Positions 24,164-32,833 of a stretch of DNA of 64,000 nucleotides are shown in pieces (within the stretch, counting starts at the first letter, position 1; every line of letters starts with the position of its first letter). Below the pieces are notes generated by a model, which saw only the letters and a program-made list of their open reading frames with translations, was not told the origin of the DNA and ran no database searches. This DNA is from Parabacteroides sp. PFB2-10 (lineage in GTDB: Bacteria; Bacteroidota; Bacteroidia; Bacteroidales; Tannerellaceae): positions 248,001 through 312,000 of the forward strand of contig NZ_JARXWI010000002.1 in the NCBI RefSeq assembly GCF_029893085.1. The letters are read 5' to 3'. The translations under genes and the position numbers were made by a program.

Positions 24164-25912
24164 TCAGTCTTTTTCGCCGAATAAATACTGGTAATCTTTT
24201 TCCGTAGCAATGGTAACCCAATCTTCCGGTATAAACTTCCAGTGATTCAATTCGCGCGGATGTATGACTTTATTTTCTTTGATATAATTAATCAGGTAAT
24301 AACGGAAATCATTTTCCGAGATCGTTTTAATGCGATTATCCAGTTCATCGACAGAGATACCGGCGCCTTTCGTTAAGAGTTCTCCTCCTCCATTTCCCCG
24401 GTATGAGGTCAATGCTACATCGTAAAGTTTATCTTCATAAAACGGCCGTCCGTCGCTCATACAGAGGATATTCACCTTTTCTCCTTTTTCTTTCGTCACA
24501 TCCACCGTATAGATAATACCGGCAGCCGAATCAAAATAATAATACATATTGGCAAACTGCTCTTTTCCGCCATAGGTACTGTTTTTTAATAGTAACATAT
24601 GATCTTCGGGAGATGTCATCTGCTGTGTCCATATACCGTACGATTCTTCCAGGTAATTCCGTATTTCTTTGCCTGTCAGCTCCATTGTATAAATGAGATT
24701 CTTATACTTGTAGAGTTTAAACATATCCCCGATACGCACATTCCCTCTTTCGATTTGCGCATCAAAAGATAGAGGAGAAGCAAATGAAATATCAGCCCCG
24801 CTTATGTCTAATTGCAGCTCATGAATAAAATCTACAAAGGCGGAAGAGCCGAAATAGGCCGGGCGTGTGGTGATCGTCTCGGTAAAGACTCCGATCTTCT
24901 TAGAAACAAACTGCTGAATAGTCTGGTGAGCCGAGTTAAACTTTTCCAGGAAAGCCTTATCCGGCTCGATAGAATCCATCTCAACCAGGGCTCCTTTCAG
25001 CTGTTTTCCGGTGATTTGTCCGTCAACCCGGTGGAGTTTCATCGAAATATCGGCCACCTTCATCCCATTATGTCCGGGATTCACTAATAACACACTATCG
25101 CCTGCGATATTGACAATCTTCTCACAATAAGGAATATGATCGTGTCCCATCATGATAATGTCGAATCCGGGAACCTGCTGGGCTATTTGCAAAGAGAAAT
25201 CATCCGTATACCGATCGGACAGGATACGGGTGTCTTTCCCGGAATGGAAGAGACCTATCACAATATCAGGCTTTTCCTTTTCACGAATGGTTCGCATCCA
25301 TTTCTGAGCCGCCTCTTCCATTTCTTCAAAATATAGATTCTCCCAAAGGCTTTTACATACCCAGGCCGGAGTTGCAGCCGTGGTCAATCCCAGTACAGCG
25401 ATACGGACTCCTTCCCTTTCATACACAGCATAAGGCTGCGTATAGATACTGTTATCTGACTTTTGCAACAGATTCGCGCAGAGGATCGGAAACGCACATT
25501 GCCGTGCCCATCTATTCATCACTGCTTCTCCGGTTTCAATATCATGATTCCCGAAATTGCCGGCATCATAACGCATATAATTCATCACTTCGCCACATAG
25601 GTGCGCAGATACCGTATCCATGTAATTGTAATAATAAACAGAAGGCTGGCCATCAAGGATATCGCCATTATCAAACAAGAGGAGATTCTCTCCAAACAGC
25701 GTGCGTTGTTGCTCTACATACGTATGGACACGTGACAATCCTCCCTTTGACTCCTGTTGTTCTATGTAATCAAAAGGGAAATAATTCCCATGTATATCGC
25801 TGGTCTCTATAAACTTTAACTCTATCGTCTCTGTCTGTGCTGATATGCCACAAGAAATAGAACATAATAGAATATAAAAGAACAATCGTTTTATGTTTCG
25901 GTTATATTTCAT
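24164..25912 (-). CDS. Exported 5'-nucleotidase / cyclic phosphodiesterase family metallophosphatase
   Basis: A 582-residue protein with a signal peptide to about residue 25. The N-terminal metallophosphatase domain has the metal motifs SDIHGNYFP, NGDILDG, GNHDIETGE, MGHDHIPY and NPGHNG; the C-terminal half is the 5_nucleotid_C substrate domain (about 330-520). It likely dephosphorylates nucleotides in the periplasm. It is the middle gene of an operon, 34 bases after the TlpA gene and 11 bases before lipB. Confidence 0.9.
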   Translation of the reverse strand: MKYNRNIKRLFFYILLCSISCGISAQTETIELKFIETSDIHGNYFPFDYIEQQESKGGLSRVHTYVEQQRTLFGENLLLFDNGDILDGQPSVYYYNYMDTVSAHLCGEVMNYMRYDAGNFGNHDIETGEAVMNRWARQCAFPILCANLLQKSDNSIYTQPYAVYEREGVRIAVLGLTTAATPAWVCKSLWENLYFEEMEEAAQKWMRTIREKEKPDIVIGLFHSGKDTRILSDRYTDDFSLQIAQQVPGFDIIMMGHDHIPYCEKIVNIAGDSVLLVNPGHNGMKVADISMKLHRVDGQITGKQLKGALVEMDSIEPDKAFLEKFNSAHQTIQQFVSKKIGVFTETITTRPAYFGSSAFVDFIHELQLDISGADISFASPLSFDAQIERGNVRIGDMFKLYKYKNLIYTMELTGKEIRNYLEESYGIWTQQMTSPEDHMLLLKNSTYGGKEQFANMYYYFDSAAGIIYTVDVTKEKGEKVNILCMSDGRPFYEDKLYDVALTSYRGNGGGELLTKGAGISVDELDNRIKTISENDFRYYLINYIKENKVIHPRELNHWKFIPEDWVTIATEKDYQYLFGEKD

Positions 25913-25946
25913 GAATAAACAAAATAAGGGAGATAATTCTCCCTTT

Positions 25947-26465
25947 TTATTTAAGTAACTCCTCTATTTTTGCTAATAAGTTTTGATAATCTTCCTGATT
26001 GAAACCAACCGTAGCCATGACTACTTTCCCTTTCTTATCGATCAGATAGGTACGGGGGATCAGACTTTTGGCAAAGGCTCCATAAATCGACCGGTCTTTA
26101 TCCGGATACAAAGGAAACGTAAATCCTTTCTTTTCATTATAGGTAAGCAGGTCTGCCACCGAATGTTCACGTCCGATTGTCAGGAGGATGAAGTCTTTAT
26201 TGTTTTGATATTTTGGCCATAAGGTTGCTTGTACTTCTGCCAGTTCCTTCTGGCAGGGAGGACACCAGGTGGCAAAAAAGTTAATCAGAACTACTTTGCC
26301 TGCATAAATATTGGAGTTGATCTTTTTTCCATCGTCAAGGGATATAGTAAATGACGGCATGGCGTCGCCTACTTTCACGATATCCTGTTCGGAGGTTTGT
26401 GCCTTTGCCATGACAGTTGCCAAAAACAGACAAAGAGTCAATACATACGCTTTCATATTTTTCAT
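25947..26465 (-). CDS. TlpA-like exported thioredoxin
   Basis: A 172-residue protein with a signal peptide ending AKAQ (about residue 23). The thioredoxin-fold domain carries the redox motif FFATWCPPCQKEL at about residues 63-75 and the cis-proline region IPRTYLID. It probably reduces disulfides in the periplasm. Start at 26465 (MKNMKAYVLT) because a TATCTTTG box at 26480-26487 on the minus strand lies inside the longer frame. First gene of the operon with the nucleotidase and lipB. Confidence 0.88.
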   Translation of the reverse strand: MKNMKAYVLTLCLFLATVMAKAQTSEQDIVKVGDAMPSFTISLDDGKKINSNIYAGKVVLINFFATWCPPCQKELAEVQATLWPKYQNNKDFILLTIGREHSVADLLTYNEKKGFTFPLYPDKDRSIYGAFAKSLIPRTYLIDKKGKVVMATVGFNQEDYQNLLAKIEELLK

Positions 26466-26479
26466 GGTGTTATTTACCA

Positions 26480-26487
26480 CAAAGATA
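26480..26487 (-). promoter_or_regulatory. Promoter -7 box for the TlpA-nucleotidase-lipB operon
   Basis: TATCTTTG on the minus strand lies within the longer TlpA frame and fixes the start at 26465. Confidence 0.55.
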
Positions 26488-26597
26488 ATGGTAATCAAAC
26501 AAAATCACTTCAATTAGAATACATAAAATTAACCTTGCAGATTCTTTTTTCTCTGCAAGCCAACAAAATCAAGGACTAAGAAAGTAATGTCTGTTTT

Positions 26598-27476
26598 TTA
26601 GAAATGATAGGCTATGCCAACTCCTAACACCTCTTTCAATTGTACCTTCGCCCCTTTGCGATTACCTTCAGCATCGACCGTCTTCACATCGTTATCGTAT
26701 TTCAAGGTTGTATTCAGGGTGGCAGAAAGGAACTTATTAACCTTCATGCTGATTAATATATCCCAGTTAACATCCACATTGCCAAACTGATCATTATACG
26801 GAGTAAAGAAATCAACCGTAGATACCAGGTTTACGTTTTCCATCACCGGTTGCTCAACACGTGCTTTCAGATAGGCACCGAATTCAGCTTTGAAACGCTT
26901 TCCCGGATCCACACCAAACGACCCCAGATCCGACAGGTAATCATCGTTTACAAAGGTCATCTTTCCGGAAATGGGAGATAGATAGATCGAATAATTAGCC
27001 TTCGGCCGGAACTCCAGACCTAACGAGATATTCGAATAGGCAGGAGCCATAAAGGTGGAAATATAGTTGTCCCGGTCAGGATACTTGTAGCCATGGGCAA
27101 ACTGTGTCTTGAAGTCGCCCATCAGGGTGTAGAACCATTTATTATTGGTGGAATACCCCAGCTGGGTCGTGAAATTGATATTATCATTAGTCTTCTGTGT
27201 CCCGTTGGTCTTGTTTTGCGACAAGCCATAATCTAACACCAAGGTGTTTTGCCAAAGCCAGTTTCCACTTTTGTGCAACAAGGAGCCATTCAGGTAAGCA
27301 TTTCCGGCAACCGAATTCTCTCCCCCGGCCGACCAGTTGCTCATAGCCGTTTGAGACAGGTTTAAGCCCGTCACGCCCGAAAGCACCCACTCACCATCTT
27401 TATACCCTTTGTCATCTTGTGCATACAATGCTACAACGGAAAAAATCATCACCAGTGTAAACAGTAAACGTTTCAT
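26598..27476 (-). CDS. DUF3078 outer-membrane-type protein
   Basis: A 292-residue protein with a signal peptide (to ALYAQ, residue 20). The rest is alternating strands with aromatic girdle residues and ends in YHF, the C-terminal aromatic expected of outer-membrane beta-barrels. The N-terminal WVLSGVTGLNLSQTAMSNW motif is typical of family DUF3078 in Bacteroidetes. Function unknown; no operon partner is visible. Confidence 0.8.
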   Translation of the reverse strand: MKRLLFTLVMIFSVVALYAQDDKGYKDGEWVLSGVTGLNLSQTAMSNWSAGGENSVAGNAYLNGSLLHKSGNWLWQNTLVLDYGLSQNKTNGTQKTNDNINFTTQLGYSTNNKWFYTLMGDFKTQFAHGYKYPDRDNYISTFMAPAYSNISLGLEFRPKANYSIYLSPISGKMTFVNDDYLSDLGSFGVDPGKRFKAEFGAYLKARVEQPVMENVNLVSTVDFFTPYNDQFGNVDVNWDILISMKVNKFLSATLNTTLKYDNDVKTVDAEGNRKGAKVQLKEVLGVGIAYHF

Positions 27477-27601
27477 CTTTCTATTTTTCTTAAATTATAC
27501 ATCTATATTTATCTACTTATAAAACAAGTTAAATAACCATTTGTTTAAGGAAATGAGACTTCCAAGCAATAGGTGGAAACAAACAAACCTCTTCTTTTTT
27601 G

Positions 27602-27680
27602 TTTTATTCGTTCACTTTTGTGTGTGATAGCGAGATTATTCGTTCGATATTTTGTATATTTACGCAATTATTCGTTCGAT
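27602..27680. repeat. Spaced direct repeats upstream of the DUF4143 ATPase
   Basis: ATTATTCGTTCGAT occurs exactly at 27635-27648 and 27667-27680, 32 bases apart, and a weaker copy (TTTATTCGTTCAC) lies about 33 bases earlier near 27602. They end 21 bases before the ATPase start. They overlap the likely promoter (TATATTTA at 27655-27662), so they may be operator sites for an unknown regulator. Confidence 0.6.
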
Positions 27681-27701
27681 AAAATGTAATTTGACTAAAA
27701 T

Positions 27702-28991
27702 ATGGAAAGATTAGCCATAGAGACACTCAAAAAGTGGAAGGCAAAGGTAAACAGAAAACCCCTTATTGTCAAGGGAGCTCGTCAAGTGGGCAAAACATGG
27801 TTGATTAAGGAGTTTGGTAAGCAAGAATATGCACAAACTGCGTATGTCAACTTTGAAAGTTCAAAAGGATTACAATCTCTTTTTTCTTCAGACTTCGATA
27901 TTCAACGTGTTATTGCCGCCTTGCAAATCGAGACCGGGGTAAGAATCAATGCGACGGATACTCTAATTATTCTTGATGAGATACAAGAAGCTGAAGGGGG
28001 ACTTACCTCATTGAAGTATTTTCAGGAGAATGCCCCAGAGTATCATGTCATAGCAGCCGGTTCTTTGTTGGGAGTAGCTTTGCATAGTACCAAATCCTTT
28101 CCTGTTGGCAAGGTTGAATTTATGGATCTTTATCCGTTGAACTTTGAAGAATTCCTGTTGGCTGTCAAAGAAGAGGACTTATTAGACCTGTTAAAGAACA
28201 AAGACTGGATACTTATCAAGACTTTTAAAGATAAATACATCCATTTATTACGTCAATATTATTATGTAGGAGGCATGCCGGAAGTTGTGTCTACGTTTAT
28301 TCAAGAAAATGATTTTAATGAAATAAGAAGGATTCAAAAGGATATACTAATCTCCTATGAACAGGATTTTTCGAAACACGCGCCCAACGAAATAGTGCCT
28401 CGTATTCGAATGCTATGGAACTCGATTCCTACCCAACTTGCCAAAGAAAATAAGAAATTTGTTTACGGTTTAATAAAAAAAGGAGCCCGTGCCAAAGAAT
28501 ACGAGATGGCATTGTCATGGCTCATCGATTGTGGTTTGGTTTATCAAATCAATCGAATATCGAAACCTGGCATTCCACTGAAAGCGTACGAAGAGAGTTC
28601 TGCATTCAAACTATACATAATTGATGTAGGATTGCTGGCAGCGATGGGTGATATTGATGTAAAAACATTATTAAACGGTAATGCTATCTTTGAAGAATTC
28701 AAAGGTTCACTCACAGAACAATACGTATTACAACAAATCGTAAATAGAGATATACCTGTCGCTTATTGGTCGGCCGATGGAGGCTTGGCGGAGGTTGATT
28801 TTGTTGTGCAACACGAAGGAAATCTTATCCCTATAGAGGTGAAAGCCGAAGAAAATCTAAAAGCTAAGAGCTTGAAGTCCTATTGCGAAAAATACGATCC
28901 CGAAGTAGCCTTGCGTTGTTCCATGTCTGATTATAGATTGGAAGAATGGCTTGTCAATATTCCTTTATATGCAATCGCTGTTCCTTCATGA
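27702..28991 (+). CDS. AAA-type ATPase with DUF4143 domain
   Basis: A 429-residue cytoplasmic protein. The N-terminal ATPase domain has Walker A GARQVGKTW (about residues 25-33) and Walker B LIILDEIQE. The C-terminal DUF4143 domain ends with a nuclease-like core (EVDFVVQ ... IPIEVKAE, around 364-386), the pattern of PD-(D/E)XK folds. Such proteins are common, often horizontally moved, in Bacteroidales; their substrate is unknown. The gene is more AT-rich than its neighbours and stands alone, which suggests transfer. Confidence 0.9.
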   Translation: MERLAIETLKKWKAKVNRKPLIVKGARQVGKTWLIKEFGKQEYAQTAYVNFESSKGLQSLFSSDFDIQRVIAALQIETGVRINATDTLIILDEIQEAEGGLTSLKYFQENAPEYHVIAAGSLLGVALHSTKSFPVGKVEFMDLYPLNFEEFLLAVKEEDLLDLLKNKDWILIKTFKDKYIHLLRQYYYVGGMPEVVSTFIQENDFNEIRRIQKDILISYEQDFSKHAPNEIVPRIRMLWNSIPTQLAKENKKFVYGLIKKGARAKEYEMALSWLIDCGLVYQINRISKPGIPLKAYEESSAFKLYIIDVGLLAAMGDIDVKTLLNGNAIFEEFKGSLTEQYVLQQIVNRDIPVAYWSADGGLAEVDFVVQHEGNLIPIEVKAEENLKAKSLKSYCEKYDPEVALRCSMSDYRLEEWLVNIPLYAIAVPS

Positions 28992-29021
28992 ATTTAGCAC
29001 AGACAAAGTGAACCTTGTTTG

Positions 29022-30059
29022 CTATTTCACCAATACCTTGGTTGAGAACTGGTCATCGATCGACACGATCACAACGCCTGCCGGTGCTGAAATAACCGTT
29101 TCGTCGGATGCCAACCGGCGGCTAATGATCACCTGTCCGGCCGGATTCACCAGCGTCACCCGCTTCCCGGCAGCCCCTTTCACCGTCACCGTGCCGTAAT
29201 CCGACAGCACAGCTATGCGCGCTTCGGGCACCTCCAGGGTAGCCACTGGGTCTTCCCGGGAATAAACCACATCGAACACTTCGCTTTCGCTCACCTGATT
29301 GGCGCCGAAAACCGTTTCCACAAGAACCGGCACCCCATTCTGTATTTTGATCCATTCTGCCCATCCGGCACCCACTCGGTCGGCATGCGACTCAATCATA
29401 AATTCTCCATCCTCATTATCTGTCGAAAGCAGGCGGAATGAGAAGAGTACCGGTAAGTGTTTGCCTTCGCCCTTTTCATCGACATCGACCACATTGATCC
29501 GGTTGGCTTTGGCCGGCAACGAAGAGTTTTGTATCACCAACACCGAGTCACCATAGAGTTTCCCATCCACAAAAGCCAGGCGGGTATAGCCATTCCAGAG
29601 AAACTTTTCCAACATGGCCTTATTATTTTGGTAATAATCAACAGAGTCTTTCAAGCTGACCAGGAAACGGGCAGATGTATAATTGACCTCCTCTTTGGAG
29701 TGGCTGCAGGCCGGATCGTGACAGATCGAACAAAGCATCTCCGTTTCGTATTCGATTGATTTTCCAAGCATCACCAGGTATTGCGGCATGATCTTTCCCC
29801 GTGTGTACTTAACAATCATGGCATTATTACTCTTGTTGCCTTTACTTTCTACGCCTAAATAATTCATCCCTTTCTCTTTCGAATAGTTGCTGTTGGCATC
29901 TTCATAAAGGAACGAAGCCGGATCGTTTACCCGAAAGAATTCCATCACCCACTCAGAGGAGCTCCCAGCCCGTGTGGCTGATGGATTGAATTGGCCATAA
30001 ACAGTAGATCCCATCAGGAGAGATCCGGCCATAACCACATAAAATAATTTCTTATTCAT
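29022..30059 (-). CDS. Secreted protein with DUF6383-like C-terminal domain
   Basis: A 345-residue protein with a signal peptide ending VYGQ (about residue 20). Most of it is unrecognised; a CSICHDPACSH cysteine/histidine cluster near residues 125-135 could bind metal. The last 75 residues (YGTVTVKGAAGKRVTLVN... APAGVVIVSIDD... VLVK) match the DUF6383 tail that Parabacteroides places on many exported proteins and that behaves like a type-IX sorting domain. Start taken at 30059; an in-frame ATG at 30065 is equally possible. Confidence 0.75.
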   Translation of the reverse strand: MNKKLFYVVMAGSLLMGSTVYGQFNPSATRAGSSSEWVMEFFRVNDPASFLYEDANSNYSKEKGMNYLGVESKGNKSNNAMIVKYTRGKIMPQYLVMLGKSIEYETEMLCSICHDPACSHSKEEVNYTSARFLVSLKDSVDYYQNNKAMLEKFLWNGYTRLAFVDGKLYGDSVLVIQNSSLPAKANRINVVDVDEKGEGKHLPVLFSFRLLSTDNEDGEFMIESHADRVGAGWAEWIKIQNGVPVLVETVFGANQVSESEVFDVVYSREDPVATLEVPEARIAVLSDYGTVTVKGAAGKRVTLVNPAGQVIISRRLASDETVISAPAGVVIVSIDDQFSTKVLVK

Positions 30060-30094
30060 AAACATATATTTTCATGTAGGATTAATCTGAATAG

Positions 30095-30102
30095 CAAAAT
30101 TA
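30095..30102 (-). promoter_or_regulatory. Promoter -7 box for the DUF6383-tailed protein
   Basis: TAATTTTG on the minus strand, 35 bases upstream of the start, matches TAnnTTTG. Confidence 0.45.
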
Positions 30103-30178
30103 GGTAATTCTTTTGTATCCCCCACCCTTTTCTTGCAGTTTGTCCTAATTTTAGCCCAGTAAAATCTTAGCTTCTTCG

Positions 30179-30186
30179 TATATTTG
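30179..30186 (+). promoter_or_regulatory. Promoter -7 box for the DUF4861 lipoprotein gene
   Basis: TATATTTG, 37 bases upstream of the start codon, matches TAnnTTTG. Confidence 0.5.
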
Positions 30187-30223
30187 CGCCCATAAATTTA
30201 CCTTTTTAAAACAGAGTGTACGT

Positions 30224-31411
30224 ATGAAGAAAATGATTATGCTCCTGGTAGTGGCCATGCTTACTGCCTGTGGTGAGAAAAAAGATCTGCAAATCACGGT
30301 TGCCAACCCCCTTGCTTTAGACAGACAACAGGAAATGATTGAAATCTCGGCTTCCCAGACAGCCGCAATCCAGGCACGCTATGCCGACGGGTTTATCATT
30401 ACGGATGCCGACGGCCTTGAAATCCCTTATCAGATCACTCATGATCAGATGATTATTCTCCAGGCATCCGTAGAAGCCGATGCACAGCGTGTCTATACCC
30501 TAAAAGCCGGAACACCTCAGGCATACGAAACGATTGCAACCGGAAAACAATATCCCGAGCGCGTCGATGATATAGCCTGGGAGAACGACCGGGTGGCCTT
30601 CCGTGCCTACGGACCAGCTCTTCAGGCTACCGGTGAACGCGCATTTGGTTATGATATCTGGGCTAAGAAGGTGGCCTATCCGGTGGTAGAAGCCCGTTAC
30701 GCAAAAGAGCTGAACCCTGAGACGCTCGCTCAGATAGCCGAACTACGCAAAAGTGATCCGAAAGCAGCCCAGGAACTTGCCCAGTCGGTTTCCTATCATG
30801 TGGATCATGGCGACGGACTCGATTATTACTCCGTTGGCCCGACACTGGGAGCCGGCACCTCCGCTTTGATGAACGCAGAGGGACTTATCATGCCGTATGC
30901 CTATAAAACCTATACCATTTTAGATAACGGACCGTTGCGTTTCACCGTTTCTCTGACCTATAACCCGTTGAAAGTAGGCGAAAACGAAAACGTGATCGAA
31001 AACCGTATCATTTCACTCGATGCCGGTTCGCAGCTGAATAAAGCAACTATCCGGTTCGAGAACCTGACGGAGACAACCCCTTTGGCCACAGGACTTGTTA
31101 TGCATGCTCCGAGTGAGGTGTACGAAGCCAATGCAGAAAAGGGATACATTGCCTATGCCGATCCGATCGATCCGCTAAATGGCCAGATCTTTGTTGGTGC
31201 TGTTGTTCCGCGCACCCAACCGCTGAAAGAAGCAGCTCCTGCGTATGGCCATGTATTAGCCATCAGCGATTACAAACCGGGCAGCGACTATACCTATTAC
31301 TTTGGTGGCGGATGGAGCAAGTATGGCTTCGAATCAGCCGAAAATTGGTTTACTTACATGCGCAACTTCACAGAAAAAGTAAACAACCCATTAAGCGTAT
31401 CCGTTAAATAA
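30224..31411 (+). CDS. DUF4861 lipoprotein
   Basis: A 395-residue lipoprotein with lipobox MLTAC (Cys16) followed by GEKKD. The mature chain matches family DUF4861 of Bacteroidetes, beta-rich proteins often found with polysaccharide-utilisation genes (motifs AFRAYGPALQATGERAFGYD and the C-terminal YYFGGGWSKYGF). The role is thought to be carbohydrate-related (related to uronate-lyase accessory proteins), but here no polysaccharide-utilisation partners are next to it. Single-gene unit: own promoter and a terminator at 31436-31471. Confidence 0.82.
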   Translation: MKKMIMLLVVAMLTACGEKKDLQITVANPLALDRQQEMIEISASQTAAIQARYADGFIITDADGLEIPYQITHDQMIILQASVEADAQRVYTLKAGTPQAYETIATGKQYPERVDDIAWENDRVAFRAYGPALQATGERAFGYDIWAKKVAYPVVEARYAKELNPETLAQIAELRKSDPKAAQELAQSVSYHVDHGDGLDYYSVGPTLGAGTSALMNAEGLIMPYAYKTYTILDNGPLRFTVSLTYNPLKVGENENVIENRIISLDAGSQLNKATIRFENLTETTPLATGLVMHAPSEVYEANAEKGYIAYADPIDPLNGQIFVGAVVPRTQPLKEAAPAYGHVLAISDYKPGSDYTYYFGGGWSKYGFESAENWFTYMRNFTEKVNNPLSVSVK

Positions 31412-31435
31412 GATCCTTGCTATAATAGTTCAGAA

Positions 31436-31471
31436 CAAAAGGCTTTCTCATTCAGGAGGGAGCCTTTTGTT
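31436..31471 (+). terminator. Terminator of the DUF4861 gene
   Basis: CAAAAGGCT and AGCCTTTTG pair around a short loop with a run of T after the stem. Confidence 0.7.
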
Positions 31472-31489
31472 TTAGAACAACCCATACTG

Positions 31490-31664
31490 AAATGTTAAAA
31501 TATCGTTTGTAAGCAAAACAGTCGTTTTACTTACAAATCCATACGTTAAAAAGTGTTTCTCCCGGGAGTTTGTTTTCAAAGTCCCGCTTTTTTGCGCGCA
31601 AAGTCCTGCCGAAATTACAAATCGTAAGTTGGTTGTTTTGGCAAAAATGAATATATTAACATTC
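31490..31664 (-). repeat. Dispersed 174-bp repeat, copy D
   Basis: This is the same element as copies A, B and E, oriented like copy B, 175 bp between AAATGTTAAAATA and TATTAACATT. It also shares about 20 bases of left flank with copy B (TTTTAGAACAA-CCATACTG), so the true element may extend there. It fills the gap between the convergent DUF4861 and PHP genes. Confidence 0.85.
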
Positions 31665-31690
31665 ATTCACATTGTTGCGAGATGTCTAAA

Positions 31691-32431
31691 TCAGGTTTTC
31701 CGTAAAAGGTAACCGTTGTCTTTGCGGCAAGCTTTCCGGAGAGAATCAAAAGAGAGGCTATCGGCTTCGAGGAAAGAGGGTCTCTCGCCTATCTGCGAAG
31801 GGAAATGGGCATCGGAGGCAGTGAAGGAAACATAGTGTTTGAGATAATTGTTTTTTCCTATCAGAGAATCAAAACGTTCCTGATTATTGTATTCAAGGGC
31901 GTCGACGAGAAGCGTCGGGTCTATAAAACCCAACTGGCTGATAAGGCTATACGAAGGTCGTTCGATATGGGCAGGAATAAACAGGCAATCCTGCTGTTTG
32001 GCATAGGTAGCTACCTCATTGATGCTTTGATCGATGCCGGAGATGAGCGACCAGGGAATCTCTCCTTCGATCTCCTGGTTGCGGTTGACCCATACCTGAT
32101 CGCCCATGCGTTCGGGGTTGTTGGGTATATGAGGCAGATACCTGTCTATATAGGCTTGAAATTCGACCCGGACATCATCGGAAGGGAACAAGACCACGCA
32201 ATGCACCTCCTCCCGGGTAGCGACCTCTACTCCCGGAAAAACAACCAATCCCCTCTCCTCTCCCAACTCCCTGATGGCGGGATATTGCTGCGTGGCATTA
32301 TGATCGGTGATGGCAATGGCAGACAATCCCTGCTCGATAGCTCTGTCGACAATCCGTGACGGGCTCATCTCCAGGCTCCCGCAGGGAGAAAGACAGGTGT
32401 GGATGTGGAGGTCTACTTTGTATTGGGTCAT
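31691..32431 (-). CDS. PHP-domain metal-dependent phosphoesterase
   Basis: A 246-residue cytoplasmic protein with the PHP motifs DLHIHTCLSPCG, AITDHN, FPGVEVATREEVHC and a final SDAH, which bind a tri-metal site. Related proteins act on nucleotide or sugar phosphates. It is the last gene of the five-gene cluster with two DRTGG proteins, an RsbW-like ATPase and a hydrogenase-like protein, a set found around [FeFe]-hydrogenase genes in anaerobes. Its role in the set is unknown. Confidence 0.85.
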   Translation of the reverse strand: MTQYKVDLHIHTCLSPCGSLEMSPSRIVDRAIEQGLSAIAITDHNATQQYPAIRELGEERGLVVFPGVEVATREEVHCVVLFPSDDVRVEFQAYIDRYLPHIPNNPERMGDQVWVNRNQEIEGEIPWSLISGIDQSINEVATYAKQQDCLFIPAHIERPSYSLISQLGFIDPTLLVDALEYNNQERFDSLIGKNNYLKHYVSFTASDAHFPSQIGERPSFLEADSLSFDSLRKACRKDNGYLLRKT

Positions 32432-32437
32432 GAAAGA

Positions 32438-32510
32438 AATTATGAATTATGAATTATGAAAGAAGATAATATCCCTGAAATCCATAATTCATAATTCATA
32501 ATTCATAATT
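32438..32510. repeat. AT-rich inverted repeat at the 3' end of the first DRTGG gene
   Basis: Left arm 32438-32458 is AATTATGAATTATGAATTATG and the right arm (within 32483-32510) is its reverse complement with an extra unit. Each arm is a 7-bp tandem (AATTATG). The stop codon and last six codons of the DRTGG gene lie within the right arm. Confidence 0.75.
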
Positions 32511-32833
32511 ATCTCATAGATTTTCCCACTCACCTCAAAAGCCGAAAGCGTGGTTCCCAGAATGGGCACATCTTCACTCTCTCCTTTTTCCAACATCTCT
32601 TTGTCGGGTTTCAGTCCGTTGACTAACAGGACAGCCGCCATATCTTTCAAGGCGGCTACTGCCATTACATTCTGGTGGGTTTGCAAGGTGATCCATATCA
32701 TGCCCTCTTCGGCATTCCCCATCACATCGCTCAACAGGTCACTGGTGTACCCTCCGGTTATCTTATTATTCATGCCACCTTCTCCGCAAAAAAGGGTAAG
32801 GTGAAGTTTGTTTACTAATTCATTGACCTTCAT
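32489..32833 (-). CDS. DRTGG-domain protein 1
   Basis: A 114-residue protein made of one DRTGG domain (GGYTSDLLSDVMGNAEEGMIWIT, VAALKDMAAVLLVNG). DRTGG domains accompany HPr kinase and CBS proteins and are thought to bind small ligands. Its start overlaps the end of the hydrogenase-like gene by 14 bases. A paralogue lies at 34659-35003; having two copies flank the hydrogenase-like and ATPase genes suggests a pair. The C-terminal end (IIMNYEL) is encoded by an AT-rich inverted repeat and may be a recent extension. Confidence 0.85.
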   Translation of the reverse strand: MKVNELVNKLHLTLFCGEGGMNNKITGGYTSDLLSDVMGNAEEGMIWITLQTHQNVMAVAALKDMAAVLLVNGLKPDKEMLEKGESEDVPILGTTLSAFEVSGKIYEIIMNYEL

